From Gemmatimonadaceae bacterium (lineage in GTDB: Bacteria; Gemmatimonadota; Gemmatimonadetes; Gemmatimonadales; Gemmatimonadaceae), in the NCBI GenBank assembly GCA_019752115.1, contig JAIEMN010000019.1:248001-312000 (forward strand): 64,000 nucleotides of DNA, read 5' to 3'. The notes under the pieces were generated by a model. The model did not search any database. It was not told where the DNA came from and saw only the letters and a program-made list of their open reading frames with translations. Below are positions 55,861 through 64,000 of the stretch, in pieces. Position 1 is the stretch's first letter. Each line of letters opens with the position of its first letter. The position numbers and the translations under genes were made by a program.

Positions 55861-57074
55861 CGCGCGCGATCCCTCCACCCGTAGTCAACGATCAACGGCT
55901 GGTGCTCCGATGGGTGCCCGCGTTCTACTCGTACGGCCGTAGGTACCAGTGTCGGGGGCGTGAGAGCGTGATCGATCCGAACGGCGTATCTACCCGACCA
56001 CATCGTGTGGCCGAAGCCGGTACCGCGCGCGGCGAAAGCATTGATGAGGTCGCCCCAGTCCCGCCGCAGAATCGCACTCCCGTAGGGCAGATTGAAGTCG
56101 CCAGCGACGACATAGGCCGAATCGTTTCGCGCAACAAATTTGGTCGCATGCTCGGAATCCGCCGCACGCACGATCAGGGATGTCTGAAGTCGCGCGAAGT
56201 CAAGCTGCCTCGCGGCCCAGAGTGCACTCCGCGGACTCTCCAGATGTACCGAGTAAACCGGTAGCTCACCGCCGGGAATTTGCAGGCGGTATCTCACGAT
56301 GTTGCCGAATCGCCCAACAACTGCGGTGCCAGCGCGAACCCGCGAGACTATGGAGTCTACTCCGACCAGTGGAAACCGTGAGGCAAGGCAAAACTCTGCC
56401 GTAATGCTCAAGCCTCGCGGCGCGATTGCACGGAGGGAATCGGCTACGATCGTCTTGCAGTCCTGCAGCAGCACGATGTCTGCATCCCACGCGGTGAGAT
56501 CGACTCGAAGCTCAGCGGCGAGAAGTGCTGATCGGTCCGTGTTGTACGTGACCAATCGGAACGCAGGACGTGCAGTATGAGGCGCGCCCCACGGGGGGAG
56601 TTCGAAGTCGGCAATTCCGAGAAGCGTCACTGCGGTGCCGAACACGGCTGCAAGAGCAGTCCAGAGCCCTCCGATCATTGCGAGCGGAGCCAGCAACAAC
56701 CAAGGAAATACCAGCCACCAGCGTGGACCAAATGCGAGAAGCATCCCTGCCGGCGAGGCATCTGACGCGGCACGAAGGTATAGCGCGAGTAGAACCATGG
56801 CGGCAGAGTATCCGCCAACGCTCAAGATGACGAACTTGTGTAGTCGGTGCGAGATCTGAGGTAGCTGCATCCGCCGCGCAGTGGCCTTTGGGCGAGAAGT
56901 CCTACTGCCGCTGCGGCGCTTGGTGCTCTCCCCCGAACCTAAAGGCACGTCCGCATCGGGTTTTGCATCTGCGGCCCGAAGCACACGACGACAGCGGCGG
57001 CAGAGGATCCGGCTCTCGGGAGAGACCGCGCCAATATGAAAGACTTCTCCGCATGGGCATTCGAGCGTAGCCAT
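55857..57074 (-). CDS. Zinc-ribbon, membrane-anchored endonuclease/exonuclease/phosphatase-family protein
   Basis: A 405-residue protein with an N-terminal zinc ribbon (CPCGEVFHIGAV ... LCRRCRRVL), a linker, three hydrophobic segments (about 85-180) and a C-terminal EEP domain outside the membrane. EEP features: LVTYNTDRS at the first strand, DADIVLLQDCKTIV in place of the usual Glu motif (Gln-Asp), VAGDFNLPYGSA, and the final DHALTPP. The missing Glu suggests altered metal binding. Substrate could be a nucleic acid, phosphoester lipid or sugar phosphate. ATG 57074 starts the zinc-ribbon sequence. Confidence 0.75.
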   Translation of the reverse strand: MATLECPCGEVFHIGAVSPESRILCRRCRRVLRAADAKPDADVPLGSGESTKRRSGSRTSRPKATARRMQLPQISHRLHKFVILSVGGYSAAMVLLALYLRAASDASPAGMLLAFGPRWWLVFPWLLLAPLAMIGGLWTALAAVFGTAVTLLGIADFELPPWGAPHTARPAFRLVTYNTDRSALLAAELRVDLTAWDADIVLLQDCKTIVADSLRAIAPRGLSITAEFCLASRFPLVGVDSIVSRVRAGTAVVGRFGNIVRYRLQIPGGELPVYSVHLESPRSALWAARQLDFARLQTSLIVRAADSEHATKFVARNDSAYVVAGDFNLPYGSAILRRDWGDLINAFAARGTGFGHTMWSGRYAVRIDHALTPPTLVPTAVRVERGHPSEHQPLIVDYGWRDRAR

Positions 57075-57261
57075 GCCACCAATGTACGCCAGTTGACACA
57101 GCACTTGCGCGAGGGGCGGTCCACCGGAGCCTTTCGGACTGATCCGCTTGGACTGTCACAGGATCAAGATCGGCGGAACGGGGGTACCACTCCCCGTGTT
57201 CGAGTCGCAGCCGGGCGAGTGCCCGGCGCTGAACTGGAACTCACTTTCTGGAGCATTCTGG

Positions 57262-57750
57262 ATGCGTAAGCTCGCCCTGCTCGCCGCTGCCGCCGTCGTT
57301 GCGTTCGCCGCCCCGACCGCCGCGCAGGCGCAGGAAAAGGACATTGTCGAGACCGCCGTCGCGGCGGGCTCGTTCAAGACGCTCGCCAAGCTGCTCGGCG
57401 ACGCCGGCCTCATCGAGACCCTCAAGGGACCCGGCCCGTTCACCGTGTTCGCCCCGACCGACGAGGCGTTCGCCAAGGTCCCGGCCGCCACGCTCGAGGC
57501 GCTCGGCAAGGATAAGGCGAAGCTCAAGAACGTCCTGCTGTACCATGTGGTCGCCGGCAAGGTCCCGGCCGCCGAAGCGCTCAAGCTCGCCGGCAAGGGC
57601 GCCAAGACGGTGGAAGGCCAGGAAGCCAAGATCTCGGTGATGGATGGCAAGCCGATGATCAACAACGCCCATATAATCAAGACGGACATCATGGCCAAGA
57701 ACGGTATCATCCACGTCATCGACGCGGTGATCCTGCCGCCGGCCAAGTAA
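57262..57750 (+). CDS. Secreted fasciclin (FAS1) domain protein
   Basis: A 162-residue protein with signal peptide ([23 protein letters not shown]) and a single FAS1 domain: [34 protein letters not shown] (H1 box), [10 protein letters not shown] and a final [14 protein letters not shown] (H2 box). Such proteins mediate cell-surface or matrix adhesion. GGAG lies 8-9 nt before ATG 57262; the longer open frame from 57148 is rejected. A stable terminator follows. Confidence 0.93.
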   Translation: MRKLALLAAAAVVAFAAPTAAQAQEKDIVETAVAAGSFKTLAKLLGDAGLIETLKGPGPFTVFAPTDEAFAKVPAATLEALGKDKAKLKNVLLYHVVAGKVPAAEALKLAGKGAKTVEGQEAKISVMDGKPMINNAHIIKTDIMAKNGIIHVIDAVILPPAK

Positions 57751-57769
57751 GTATTGATCGTCTGGGGCG

Positions 57770-57806
57770 AAGAGGCACGACGCGAGGACTGCGTCGTGCC
57801 TCTTTT
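57770..57806 (+). terminator. Rho-independent terminator after the fasciclin gene
   Basis: AAGAGGCACGACGC (57770-57783) and GCGTCGTGCCTCTT (57791-57804) form a perfect 14-bp stem with 7-nt loop, ending in TTTT. Confidence 0.9.
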
Positions 57807-57832
57807 GGCTTTGGTGGAGGCGCCACCGAGGG

Positions 57833-57838
57833 TAGTTT
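57833..57838 (+). promoter_or_regulatory. Candidate -10 box of the formyltransferase-like gene
   Basis: TAGTTT ends 6 nt before the ATG at 57845 and there is no ribosome-binding site, again suggesting a leaderless message. Confidence 0.35.
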
Positions 57839-57844
57839 TCTATC

Positions 57845-58612
57845 ATGCGCTCCGCCCTGATCTGCCACGCCGGTGATCGCCTAAACGAGGAAGGAGTCGC
57901 CCGATGGCTCGGCGGCTTCTCCGAACTCAGGGTCGTCGTTCGAATCACCGAACCGCGTTCCCGACTTCTCCGCCGCCTGAGGCGGGAGGTGCAGCGTTCT
58001 GGCGTGATTCGCCTATTTGACATCCTCGCCTTTCGAATCCTGCACACGCTGCGTTTTCAGAAAGCCTTCCAAGAATGGACCGATGCGACCTTGGCTCAGA
58101 TTTCGCGCGAGTATCCGCCGGTCGCTGCCTATAGAGTTGTTGAATGCGCCAGCGTCAACGAGCCGCACGTTGCCGAAGCGCTTCGCGACGAGGCCGTGGA
58201 GTTCGCACTTGCTCGGTGCAAACAGATCATCAGCAAGCGTGTTTACCATGTGCCCCCCAAGGGAGTCTACGTTCTCCACCCCGGGATTTGTCCCGAATAC
58301 AGGAATGCTCACGGCTGCTTCTGGGCGATGGCCGAAGGGGACTTCTCGAATGTCGGCACATCGCTACTGCGCATCGACGACGGCGTAGACACCGGGCCTG
58401 TCTACGCCTACTTCCGCACGCAGTTCGACATGAGGCGCGAGTCACCACTGGTGATTCAAGAGCGAACTTTGTTCGATAACCTCCCCGAGGTAGCCCGCGT
58501 CTTGTCCGACGTACTCGATGGGAAGGTTGGTCCGCAGGATACGAGCGGGCGGGAATCGCGAGCGTGGGGGCAACCGTGGCTTTCCGCCTGGTTGCGGTTT
58601 TTTCGGTCGTAG
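57845..58612 (+). CDS. Formyltransferase-like protein lacking the catalytic Asn
   Basis: A 255-residue protein related to the hydroxymethyl/formyl-transferase domain of Fmt, PurN and sugar N-formyltransferases. YVLHPGICPEYRNAH corresponds to the family NxHxSxLPxxRG segment, with the catalytic His kept but Val at the Asn position. LRIDDGVDTGPVYAY supplies the conserved Asp. It could be an altered sugar formyltransferase or a different C1 enzyme. The deacetylase gene follows after 3 bp; deacetylation of an N-acetyl sugar would yield the amine such an enzyme could formylate. Confidence 0.7.
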   Translation: MRSALICHAGDRLNEEGVARWLGGFSELRVVVRITEPRSRLLRRLRREVQRSGVIRLFDILAFRILHTLRFQKAFQEWTDATLAQISREYPPVAAYRVVECASVNEPHVAEALRDEAVEFALARCKQIISKRVYHVPPKGVYVLHPGICPEYRNAHGCFWAMAEGDFSNVGTSLLRIDDGVDTGPVYAYFRTQFDMRRESPLVIQERTLFDNLPEVARVLSDVLDGKVGPQDTSGRESRAWGQPWLSAWLRFFRS

Positions 58613-58615
58613 GCG

Positions 58616-59341
58616 ATGCGTTTACTCTATCATGACGTAGTGGACGAACTCGGCTCGAACACCGGGTTCCCGGGTGCGTCGGCGGCCCACTACAAGTTGG
58701 ACCAGCGCGTCTTCGAGCAGCATCTCGACATTCTCAGCACGAGCAACCCTGCGATTGAGCTAACCTTTGACGACTGTGGAGCATCTGCCCGTTGGATTGC
58801 AGATCAGCTCGAGGCTCGGGGAATGCGAGGGCTATTTTTTGCGCCTACGGCCTTCATCGATAAACGCGGGTTCTGTAGCGTCGACGACCTTCGGGCAATT
58901 CGAAAGAGCGGCCATTTGATCGGGAGTCATTCGCATACTCACCCCATCCCTATCTCGGCACTCCCTCCCCAATCGCTCCTCGACGAGTGGCAGAAGAGTC
59001 GACTCTGCTTGGAGGATTGGCTCGGAGAACAGGTTCGGTGCGCCTCAGTCCCCGGGGGGTTCCTTTCCAGTTCCGTGTTAGACGCGCTTTCGGCTGCAGA
59101 CTACACGACCGTCTTTACATCTGAGCCCCTCAGATCAGAATCCAAATACGGCGAGTTAACGCTCATCGGTCGCTACTCGGTAACCCGAGCGAGTAGTCTC
59201 GATGAACTCCGCTCGGTCGCCGCAGGAAATCAATGGCCGTGGATCCGGCAGCGCCTTCTCTGGGGGGCAAAGCGCATGGTGAAGCGAATTGGTGGGCGCG
59301 CTTGGCTTCAACTGCGAGAGAAAGTGTTCGAAAGCCGCTGA
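58616..59341 (+). CDS. Polysaccharide deacetylase (NodB/CE4 family)
   Basis: A 241-residue CE4 protein. Motif 1 is LTFDDCG (the TFDDG type, catalytic base and metal Asp), motif 2 is GSHSHTHP with the two metal His, and PGGFLSSSVLDAL corresponds to motif 3. There is no clear signal peptide, so it may act in the cytoplasm on sugar precursors or be exported by another route. It ends 44 bp before the convergent metallopeptidase gene and closes the polysaccharide-related region. Confidence 0.88.
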   Translation: MRLLYHDVVDELGSNTGFPGASAAHYKLDQRVFEQHLDILSTSNPAIELTFDDCGASARWIADQLEARGMRGLFFAPTAFIDKRGFCSVDDLRAIRKSGHLIGSHSHTHPIPISALPPQSLLDEWQKSRLCLEDWLGEQVRCASVPGGFLSSSVLDALSAADYTTVFTSEPLRSESKYGELTLIGRYSVTRASSLDELRSVAAGNQWPWIRQRLLWGAKRMVKRIGGRAWLQLREKVFESR

Positions 59342-59385
59342 TGCGGCCAAAGATCATCTTCCGGTTCGCCTAGAGTACGTGTCGC

Positions 59386-61410
59386 TTACTGCACCCGCTG
59401 CACACTCACCCGCAGCGCCCCACCATTCACCCCCGCCAGCTGCACCACCTGCCCGCCGCCCTGCACGCCGTTGAGCGTGAGGTAGGTCGCACCGGCGCCC
59501 GGCAGCTGCAGCCCGCTGAACACGAACGACCCGGCGCTCACCGCGCGGCCGCGGAGCGGCGCGCTCTGGAAGATCCCGGGGAACGTGCCGGCCAGACCGC
59601 TCCACATGTCCGCCGCGTTCCACGTCGCACTGGCCGGACCCACCGCGTTCGACATCGCCCAACCCGCCAACAGCTGATCCGCCGGCACACCGGCGATCTG
59701 CGCCAGGCCAGCCACACCGGCCGGCGCCGTGCCCGCCACCAGCGCCTTGAGCATGCCGCTCTCGTTCGCCGCGTACTGGTCCACCGCCCAGCGCACGAGG
59801 CTCCAACCGCTGGCGTAGTAGGTCACGTCGCCGCTCTTGGCGGGGCCAAAGGGCGTGAGCGAATCGGCGCCGCGCAGGTACGCGTGCAGCTGCGAGAAGT
59901 GCTTCCACATCACGAGCGGGCGGTCGTCGCACTGCGTGAGCTCGCAGCCCACGCTCGCCGCAAAGCCGGTGTTCCCCTTCCACGTGCCGCCGCCGGGGAA
60001 CGTGCGCGCGTAGAGCTCCTCGGCCACCCGCGCCGTCGCCTCCTCGAGCCAGCTCTCCTCGCTGTTCGCGCCACGCGACAGGCGCTCGGCGTAGCTCGCC
60101 AGGTGCTTGCTCTCGTGCACCACCGTGCTGCGCAGCGCACGGCGCCAGTCGTCGGCCGTTTCGTTCGTGCTCGGCACGCGGGCGTAGAAGACCTCGTCTT
60201 CGTTGCTCGCGGCGAACTTGGTCTTGGGGTAGAAGTTGCACGCGCTCACATAGCCCGACGTCCCCGGGCTCGAATCGTTCACGAAGCGCGTGAAGAGCAT
60301 CGTGATGCGGCCGTCGCCGTTGAGCTGGCCGTTCAGCGCGAGCGGGTCGCCCAGGTTCTTGGTGAGCAGCGGATAGACGGTGGCGTCGAACTCGCTGCCG
60401 ATCGCGCGGAGCGCGTCGTCCATGCGGCCGGCACGCGGCGACGCGATGTCTTCGAGCACGACCGCCTTGGCACCGGCGTACACCACCCGCGCGCGGACCG
60501 CGCGGCCGGTCGTGCACGAGTTGAGCAGCGCGTTGATCTGGAGTGTGTCGCCAAGCGCCGCCGGGGCGCGCACCGCCGAAAGGCGCGTGCGGGCGGGGAT
60601 ACCGGCCTGCGCGAACACCGCGCGATCCGCCGCCAGGTGCGCAGCGTGGCGGGCGTCGTCAGCCGGGACGGCTTCCGACGCCGAGAGCGCGGAGGGAGCG
60701 GAGAACGCGGAGGCGGCGCGGAGCCCCATCACGTTCGCATCGCTCTGCACCACACTCGCCACATTCGCCAGCGCGCCCGTCCCCAGGCCGCGGAGGTCGA
60801 AGCGAGCGGTTGCGGTGCTCTGGGTCGCGGTGTTCACCACGGCCACGACGTACTTGGCGGCCCCGGTCGCGGCGCCGGCGAGCTCCACACAGGCGGCCTG
60901 CTCGGCGTTCAGCGTCACCGCGGCGTCGCCGGCCGTGAGGGCGAGCGGGGTGGCAGTGCGGAGGACGACGGTCTGCTGCAGCGTGGTGGCGCCGAGTTCG
61001 AGGCGGAGCGTCTGGGCGGCCGGCGCGGCGCAGGCAAAGCCGGTGGCCGGCACGAGCGCTTCGATGCGGGTCGCCGAGGCGGCGCGGACGTCGAGGGCCA
61101 CGCCGGCGATGGAGAGGCGGATGGCCGACGGGGTGGTCGGGAGGTTCGTGCCGGTGATCGTGACGACCGTCCCAACGAGGAGCGTGTCGGGGGTGATCTG
61201 GCCCACGGTCGCGGCCGGTGACGCCACGGGTGTCGAGCCAGCCGGCGCCGGCATGGGGGTCTGCTGTGGCGCCGTCGGGGCCACCGCACCCGTTCCGCTG
61301 CACGCCTGCAACACCCCCAAGGCGCATGCCATCAGCGCGGCGCCGGCGAGGCGCCGGCCGCGCGTGGCAGTTGCTTCGTAAGTGGTTGCGGTGTTGGCGT
61401 TTGCAGACAT
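59386..61410 (-). CDS. M30-like metallopeptidase lipoprotein with IPT/TIG domain
   Basis: A 674-residue envelope protein. The lipobox is LQAC near residue 37, followed by a Pro/Ala linker and an IPT/TIG domain (TPDTLLVGTVVTITGTNLP). The peptidase part has VVHESKHLASYAERL, an HExxH zinc motif, and downstream SWLEEATARVAEELY with the third ligand region, as in the M30 hyicolysin family. A C-terminal beta domain closes it. The substrate is unknown. Strongly GC-rich codon use, unlike the transferases before it. Confidence 0.75.
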   Translation of the reverse strand: MSANANTATTYEATATRGRRLAGAALMACALGVLQACSGTGAVAPTAPQQTPMPAPAGSTPVASPAATVGQITPDTLLVGTVVTITGTNLPTTPSAIRLSIAGVALDVRAASATRIEALVPATGFACAAPAAQTLRLELGATTLQQTVVLRTATPLALTAGDAAVTLNAEQAACVELAGAATGAAKYVVAVVNTATQSTATARFDLRGLGTGALANVASVVQSDANVMGLRAASAFSAPSALSASEAVPADDARHAAHLAADRAVFAQAGIPARTRLSAVRAPAALGDTLQINALLNSCTTGRAVRARVVYAGAKAVVLEDIASPRAGRMDDALRAIGSEFDATVYPLLTKNLGDPLALNGQLNGDGRITMLFTRFVNDSSPGTSGYVSACNFYPKTKFAASNEDEVFYARVPSTNETADDWRRALRSTVVHESKHLASYAERLSRGANSEESWLEEATARVAEELYARTFPGGGTWKGNTGFAASVGCELTQCDDRPLVMWKHFSQLHAYLRGADSLTPFGPAKSGDVTYYASGWSLVRWAVDQYAANESGMLKALVAGTAPAGVAGLAQIAGVPADQLLAGWAMSNAVGPASATWNAADMWSGLAGTFPGIFQSAPLRGRAVSAGSFVFSGLQLPGAGATYLTLNGVQGGGQVVQLAGVNGGALRVSVQRVQ

Positions 61411-61812
61411 TGGTCAGTTCGGCACGGGGTGGTCCAGCCACTCTTCTTGCCAGTGAAGAGGGCAAGGGCCGTGCCGAGCTCTGCCGTGGGGATGACCTTT
61501 TTGCCGTCGGCGTGACGGTCTGCTGCCATGGTGGGGTCTGCGTGGGGAATGCGCAACAGGTGGGTGCGGGCAAAGGGCCGCGACGCGCGTCTGCAACTGA
61601 CATGTGGCGTGGGCGCCGATTGCGACCCGACACACGTCCGAATTGCAAACGGTCGATCAATTCCCTTGCTTTTTGTCGAACTGGCCCGCGTCGGCACCGC
61701 TCGACTTAGGCGTGCACTCGCGTCCGACGGGTCGGCAGAGGAATGGTCAGGCCGGCTTCGGTGGCGGTGGCCAGCCACGCCTGAACGGATCCGGCCCTCT
61801 CACCCACGCGCT
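61411..61812. other. Gap between the metallopeptidase and hepT genes
   Basis: In this 402-bp stretch only weakly supported short frames occur, such as a minus-strand frame 61332-61529 overlapping the metallopeptidase start. No hairpin or repeat stands out. It must contain the metallopeptidase promoter and the hepT 3' end. Confidence 0.4.
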
Positions 61813-62175
61813 CTAGGTCGGATCGGCGGCCTCATCGTCGCCGCCATTCAGCATTGTCTCAATCTCGCGGTGCAGCGCTGGGATATTTCGCTGCAAGACA
61901 CGCCAGACGATATCGAGATCGACGCCGAAATAGTCGTGGATCAGTCGATCACGCATGCCCGCCATGGCGCGCCATTCCACGGAAGGATTACCGTCCCGAA
62001 CGTGTTGCGGAATTCGCTTGGTAGCTTCGCCAATAACCTCGAGGCTTCGAACCACGGCCCGCTGCACCACCGGATCGGTGTCGAGTTGCTCCCGCGTCAA
62101 CCGTTCACAAAGGTCCAGGAGAAACTCAGTTTCTTCGAGGATGTGTCGGAGAATCTCACGCGGCTCGAAGGACAT
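61813..62175 (-). CDS. hepT: HepT-like toxin (DUF86)
   Basis: A 120-residue HEPN-family RNase toxin with the R-x4-H-x-Y motif in RDRLIHDYF near residue 85 and [13 protein letters not shown] before it. ATG 62175 is chosen: it lies inside the end of the upstream antitoxin gene (20-nt overlap), the usual arrangement. MntA partners neutralise HepT by adding AMP to the motif Tyr, which is present here. Confidence 0.9.
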   Translation of the reverse strand: MSFEPREILRHILEETEFLLDLCERLTREQLDTDPVVQRAVVRSLEVIGEATKRIPQHVRDGNPSVEWRAMAGMRDRLIHDYFGVDLDIVWRVLQRNIPALHREIETMLNGGDDEAADPT

Positions 62176-62473
62176 CCATCGCGTCGGCAAGGATGTGGTC
62201 GCGCAGAAACGGCGAAAGTCCTTCTGGAGTAACGAGATCGACGTGTCGGCCAAGCGTCGACTCCAGCAGATCGCCGAGGGCGACGAGATGTTCGAGCGTC
62301 TTCTCGTTCGGTGCGAACTCGACGATGAGGTCGACATCACTCCGTGCATCGGCCGCGTCACGGCGTACCGAGCCGAAGAGCGCCAGCCGCTGCACGCCGA
62401 GCTTGAGGATATCCAAGCGGATCCCATGAATTCGGGATTCCACGTCGGATCGGGAAGGTGCGCGCTCGATCAT
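62156..62473 (-). CDS. mntA: MntA-like minimal nucleotidyltransferase antitoxin
   Basis: A 105-residue MNT-fold protein with [20 protein letters not shown], the GSxxR...SDxD active-site motif, and [12 protein letters not shown] with the third acidic residue. It pairs with the overlapping hepT gene. Only 18 bp separate its ATG from the divergent amidohydrolase ATG. It is intact, so the system may be functional. Confidence 0.92.
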   Translation of the reverse strand: MIERAPSRSDVESRIHGIRLDILKLGVQRLALFGSVRRDAADARSDVDLIVEFAPNEKTLEHLVALGDLLESTLGRHVDLVTPEGLSPFLRDHILADAMDVLRAA

Positions 62474-62491
62474 GGACGTAATTTAGCGTCT
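62474..62491. promoter_or_regulatory. 18-bp divergent gap of mntA and the amidohydrolase gene
   Basis: GACGTAATTTAGCGTCT holds overlapping -10-like boxes on both strands: TAATTT, 7 nt from the plus ATG, and TAAATT, about 8 nt from the minus ATG. Both transcripts would be leaderless. Confidence 0.4.
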
Positions 62492-64000
62492 ATGCGCCTC
62501 TCCGTCCTCGCCGCCGCCCTCGCGGCCCCCGCCCTCCTCGCCGCCCAGGTCCGCCCCGACCCCGCCGACCTGATCGTCACCAACGCCCGCATCTACACCG
62601 TCGACGACGCCCGCCCGCTCGTGGAGGCGTTCGCGGTGAAGGGGGGCAAGGTGGTGTTTACCGGCTCCAAGGCCGAAGCGAACGTCTACAAGGGCGCCGC
62701 CACCAAGGTCGTGGACGCCGGCGGCCGCACGGTCATCCCCGGCATGGTCGATGCCCATGGCCACTTTGCCGGCCTCGCCCAGACGCTGCGTGCGGTGGAC
62801 CTCACCGGCACCAAGAGCCTGGCCGAGGTGGTGCAGCGGGTGGCCGCGAAGGCCAAGACGCTCCCCAAGGGCTCGTGGGTGATTGGCCGCGGCTGGGATC
62901 AGAATGCCTGGGGCGACACCCGCTTCCCCACGCATGAGTCGTTGAGCGCGGCAGTCCCCGAACATCCGGTGCTGCTCACGCGCGTGGACGGCCACGCGAA
63001 CTTTGCCAACGCCATGGCGATGCAGCTCGCCGGTGTCACCAAGGCCACGCCGGACCCGAGCGGCGGCAAGATCCAGCGCGATGCGAGCGGCGCCCCCACC
63101 GGCGTGTTCATCGACAACGCGCAGGGGATCGTGGGGAGCAAGGTCCCCGAACTCACGCGCGACGAAATGCGGAGCGCCCTCAAAGACGCCATCGCGCTCA
63201 TGCACTCGCTCGGCCTGGTGGGCGTGCACGACGCGGGCGCGAGCCGCGCGAATATCGATCTCTTTGAAGACATGGCGCAGAAGGGCGATCTCAACCTGCG
63301 CCTGTACGTCATGATCGGCGACAACGCCGAGGCGCTCAAGCACTACTTCGCCATGGGCCCCCGCTCGGCGCTCTACAACAACCAGGTCTGGGTGCGCGCC
63401 GTAAAGCTCTACGCCGACGGCGCGATGGGCTCCCGCGGCGCCGCGCTCCTCGAGCCGTACAGCGACGATCCGAACAACACCGGGCTGCTCGTCAGCGCAC
63501 CGGCGCACATTCAGGAGGTCGCCGAGCAGGGGTTGGCGAACGGCTTCCAGATCAACACGCACGCGATCGGCGATCGTGGCAACCGCGTGGTCCTCGACGC
63601 GTACGAAAAAGCGCTCGCCAAGGTCCCGGCGGCCAATCATCGCTTCCGCGTGGAGCACGCGCAGATCCTGCACTACGACGACATCCCGCGCTTCGCACAG
63701 CTGGGCGTGATTCCGAGCATGCAAGCGAGCCACCAGACGAGTGACATGTACTGGATCGGCAAGCGCCTTGGCCCCACGCGCCTCTACGGCGCCTACGCGT
63801 GGCAGTCGCTGCTGCAGACGGGCGTGATCGTACCGAACGGCAGCGACTTTCCGGTGGAGCAGGTGAACCCGCTGATTTCGTTTCATGCCGCGATCTCGCG
63901 CCAGGATGCGCGCGACTATCCGGCGGCGGGGTGGTTCCCGGAGCAGAAGATGAGCCGCGAAGACGCGCTGCGATCGATGACGATCTGGCCGGCGTACGCG
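62492..64000 (+). CDS. YtcJ-like amidohydrolase, incomplete at the window end
   Basis: About 503 residues are visible and the frame is still open at 64000. A signal peptide (MRLSVLAAALAAPALLAAQ) is followed by an amidohydrolase barrel: VIPGMVDAHGHFAGL with metal-binding His, the long YtcJ-type insertion (WVIGRGWDQNAWGD, LLTRVDGHANFANAM), KLYADGAMGSRGAALLEPY, NTHAIGDRGNR and HRFRVEHAQIL. The family hydrolyses amides such as N-substituted formamides; the true substrate is unknown. Export to the periplasm is predicted. Confidence 0.9.
   Translation, partial: MRLSVLAAALAAPALLAAQVRPDPADLIVTNARIYTVDDARPLVEAFAVKGGKVVFTGSKAEANVYKGAATKVVDAGGRTVIPGMVDAHGHFAGLAQTLRAVDLTGTKSLAEVVQRVAAKAKTLPKGSWVIGRGWDQNAWGDTRFPTHESLSAAVPEHPVLLTRVDGHANFANAMAMQLAGVTKATPDPSGGKIQRDASGAPTGVFIDNAQGIVGSKVPELTRDEMRSALKDAIALMHSLGLVGVHDAGASRANIDLFEDMAQKGDLNLRLYVMIGDNAEALKHYFAMGPRSALYNNQVWVRAVKLYADGAMGSRGAALLEPYSDDPNNTGLLVSAPAHIQEVAEQGLANGFQINTHAIGDRGNRVVLDAYEKALAKVPAANHRFRVEHAQILHYDDIPRFAQLGVIPSMQASHQTSDMYWIGKRLGPTRLYGAYAWQSLLQTGVIVPNGSDFPVEQVNPLISFHAAISRQDARDYPAAGWFPEQKMSREDALRSMTIWPAYA

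Noticed and set aside
59884-61221. 445-codon plus-strand frame over the metallopeptidase gene
   Set aside because: Antisense to a gene with lipobox and HExxH motif; the translation is Arg/Gly/His-rich with no family features.
61332-61529. Small minus-strand frame starting MAADRHADGKKVIP
   Set aside because: It overlaps the metallopeptidase start by about 80 nt in another frame and has no Shine-Dalgarno; composition is ambiguous, so it is not reported as a gene.

Overview
The window looks like chromosomal DNA from a GC-rich, Gram-negative-type bacterium, probably a member of Gemmatimonadota. That placement is an inference: it rests on the short RpoD/SigA-type sigma factor without region 1.1, a TonB-dependent receptor, lipoproteins, an exosortase/PEP-CTERM system, unusual intergenic repeats and overall codon use. 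It was not tested by any search. No rRNA, tRNA, transposase or CRISPR array was found.

Region 1 (1-17.7 kb) is very GC-rich and mostly housekeeping: cobalamin adenosyltransferase, aroB, a sigma-70 family factor, a lone receiver protein, a glcDEF glycolate oxidase operon, a degenerate HAD-like protein, ygfZ, a small Ala/Pro-rich lipoprotein, a MoxR/ChlI-like AAA ATPase, a TonB-dependent receptor, rmlB, an MFS exporter and a VWA (MIDAS) protein that is the likely partner of the AAA ATPase. Unusual repeats are scattered through it. A 15-bp unit (CGTCTTCCCGCAGTA), whose consensus is open in all six frames, occurs at five loci, one of them inside glcF. A second repeat type appears once inside the MFS gene and once next to it. 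Two very large GC-rich palindromes lie between aroB and the sigma gene.

Region 2 (17.7-59.3 kb) is an exopolysaccharide/exosortase super-locus, with visibly lower GC and looser codon use in its glycosyltransferase parts. It holds a polyprenyl-phosphate sugar transferase, an SLBB export protein and a Wzz/BY-kinase (minus-strand operon). It also holds a sigma-54 response regulator of PrsR type, an MBOAT plus SGNH O-acylation pair, several GT2, GT4 and GT-C transferases, a Wzx flippase, a Wzy/WaaL-type polymerase, a methyltransferase, a hexapeptide acetyltransferase, a lipoprotein that may act on polysaccharide, EpsI, the exosortase, an asparagine-synthase-type amidotransferase, a VanZ-like protein, a formyltransferase-like protein and a polysaccharide deacetylase. 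One PEP-CTERM substrate is present (29849-30562). Its upstream region has a good sigma-54 promoter match and, about 90 bp further upstream, a perfect 18-bp palindrome in the position expected for an enhancer site. Metabolic genes are interleaved: gltA (with 4-nt overlaps to both neighbours), metH and a divergent homocysteine methyltransferase/MTHFR fusion, and an acyl-CoA dehydrogenase overlapping or abutting a glycosyltransferase.

Region 3 (59.3-64 kb) returns to GC-rich DNA: an M30-like metallopeptidase lipoprotein, a HepT/MntA toxin-antitoxin pair and a YtcJ-like amidohydrolase that runs off the window end. Several genes have a TANNNT box ending 5-11 nt before the start codon, suggesting leaderless transcription. 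Two divergent gene pairs are separated by only 16 and 18 bp.
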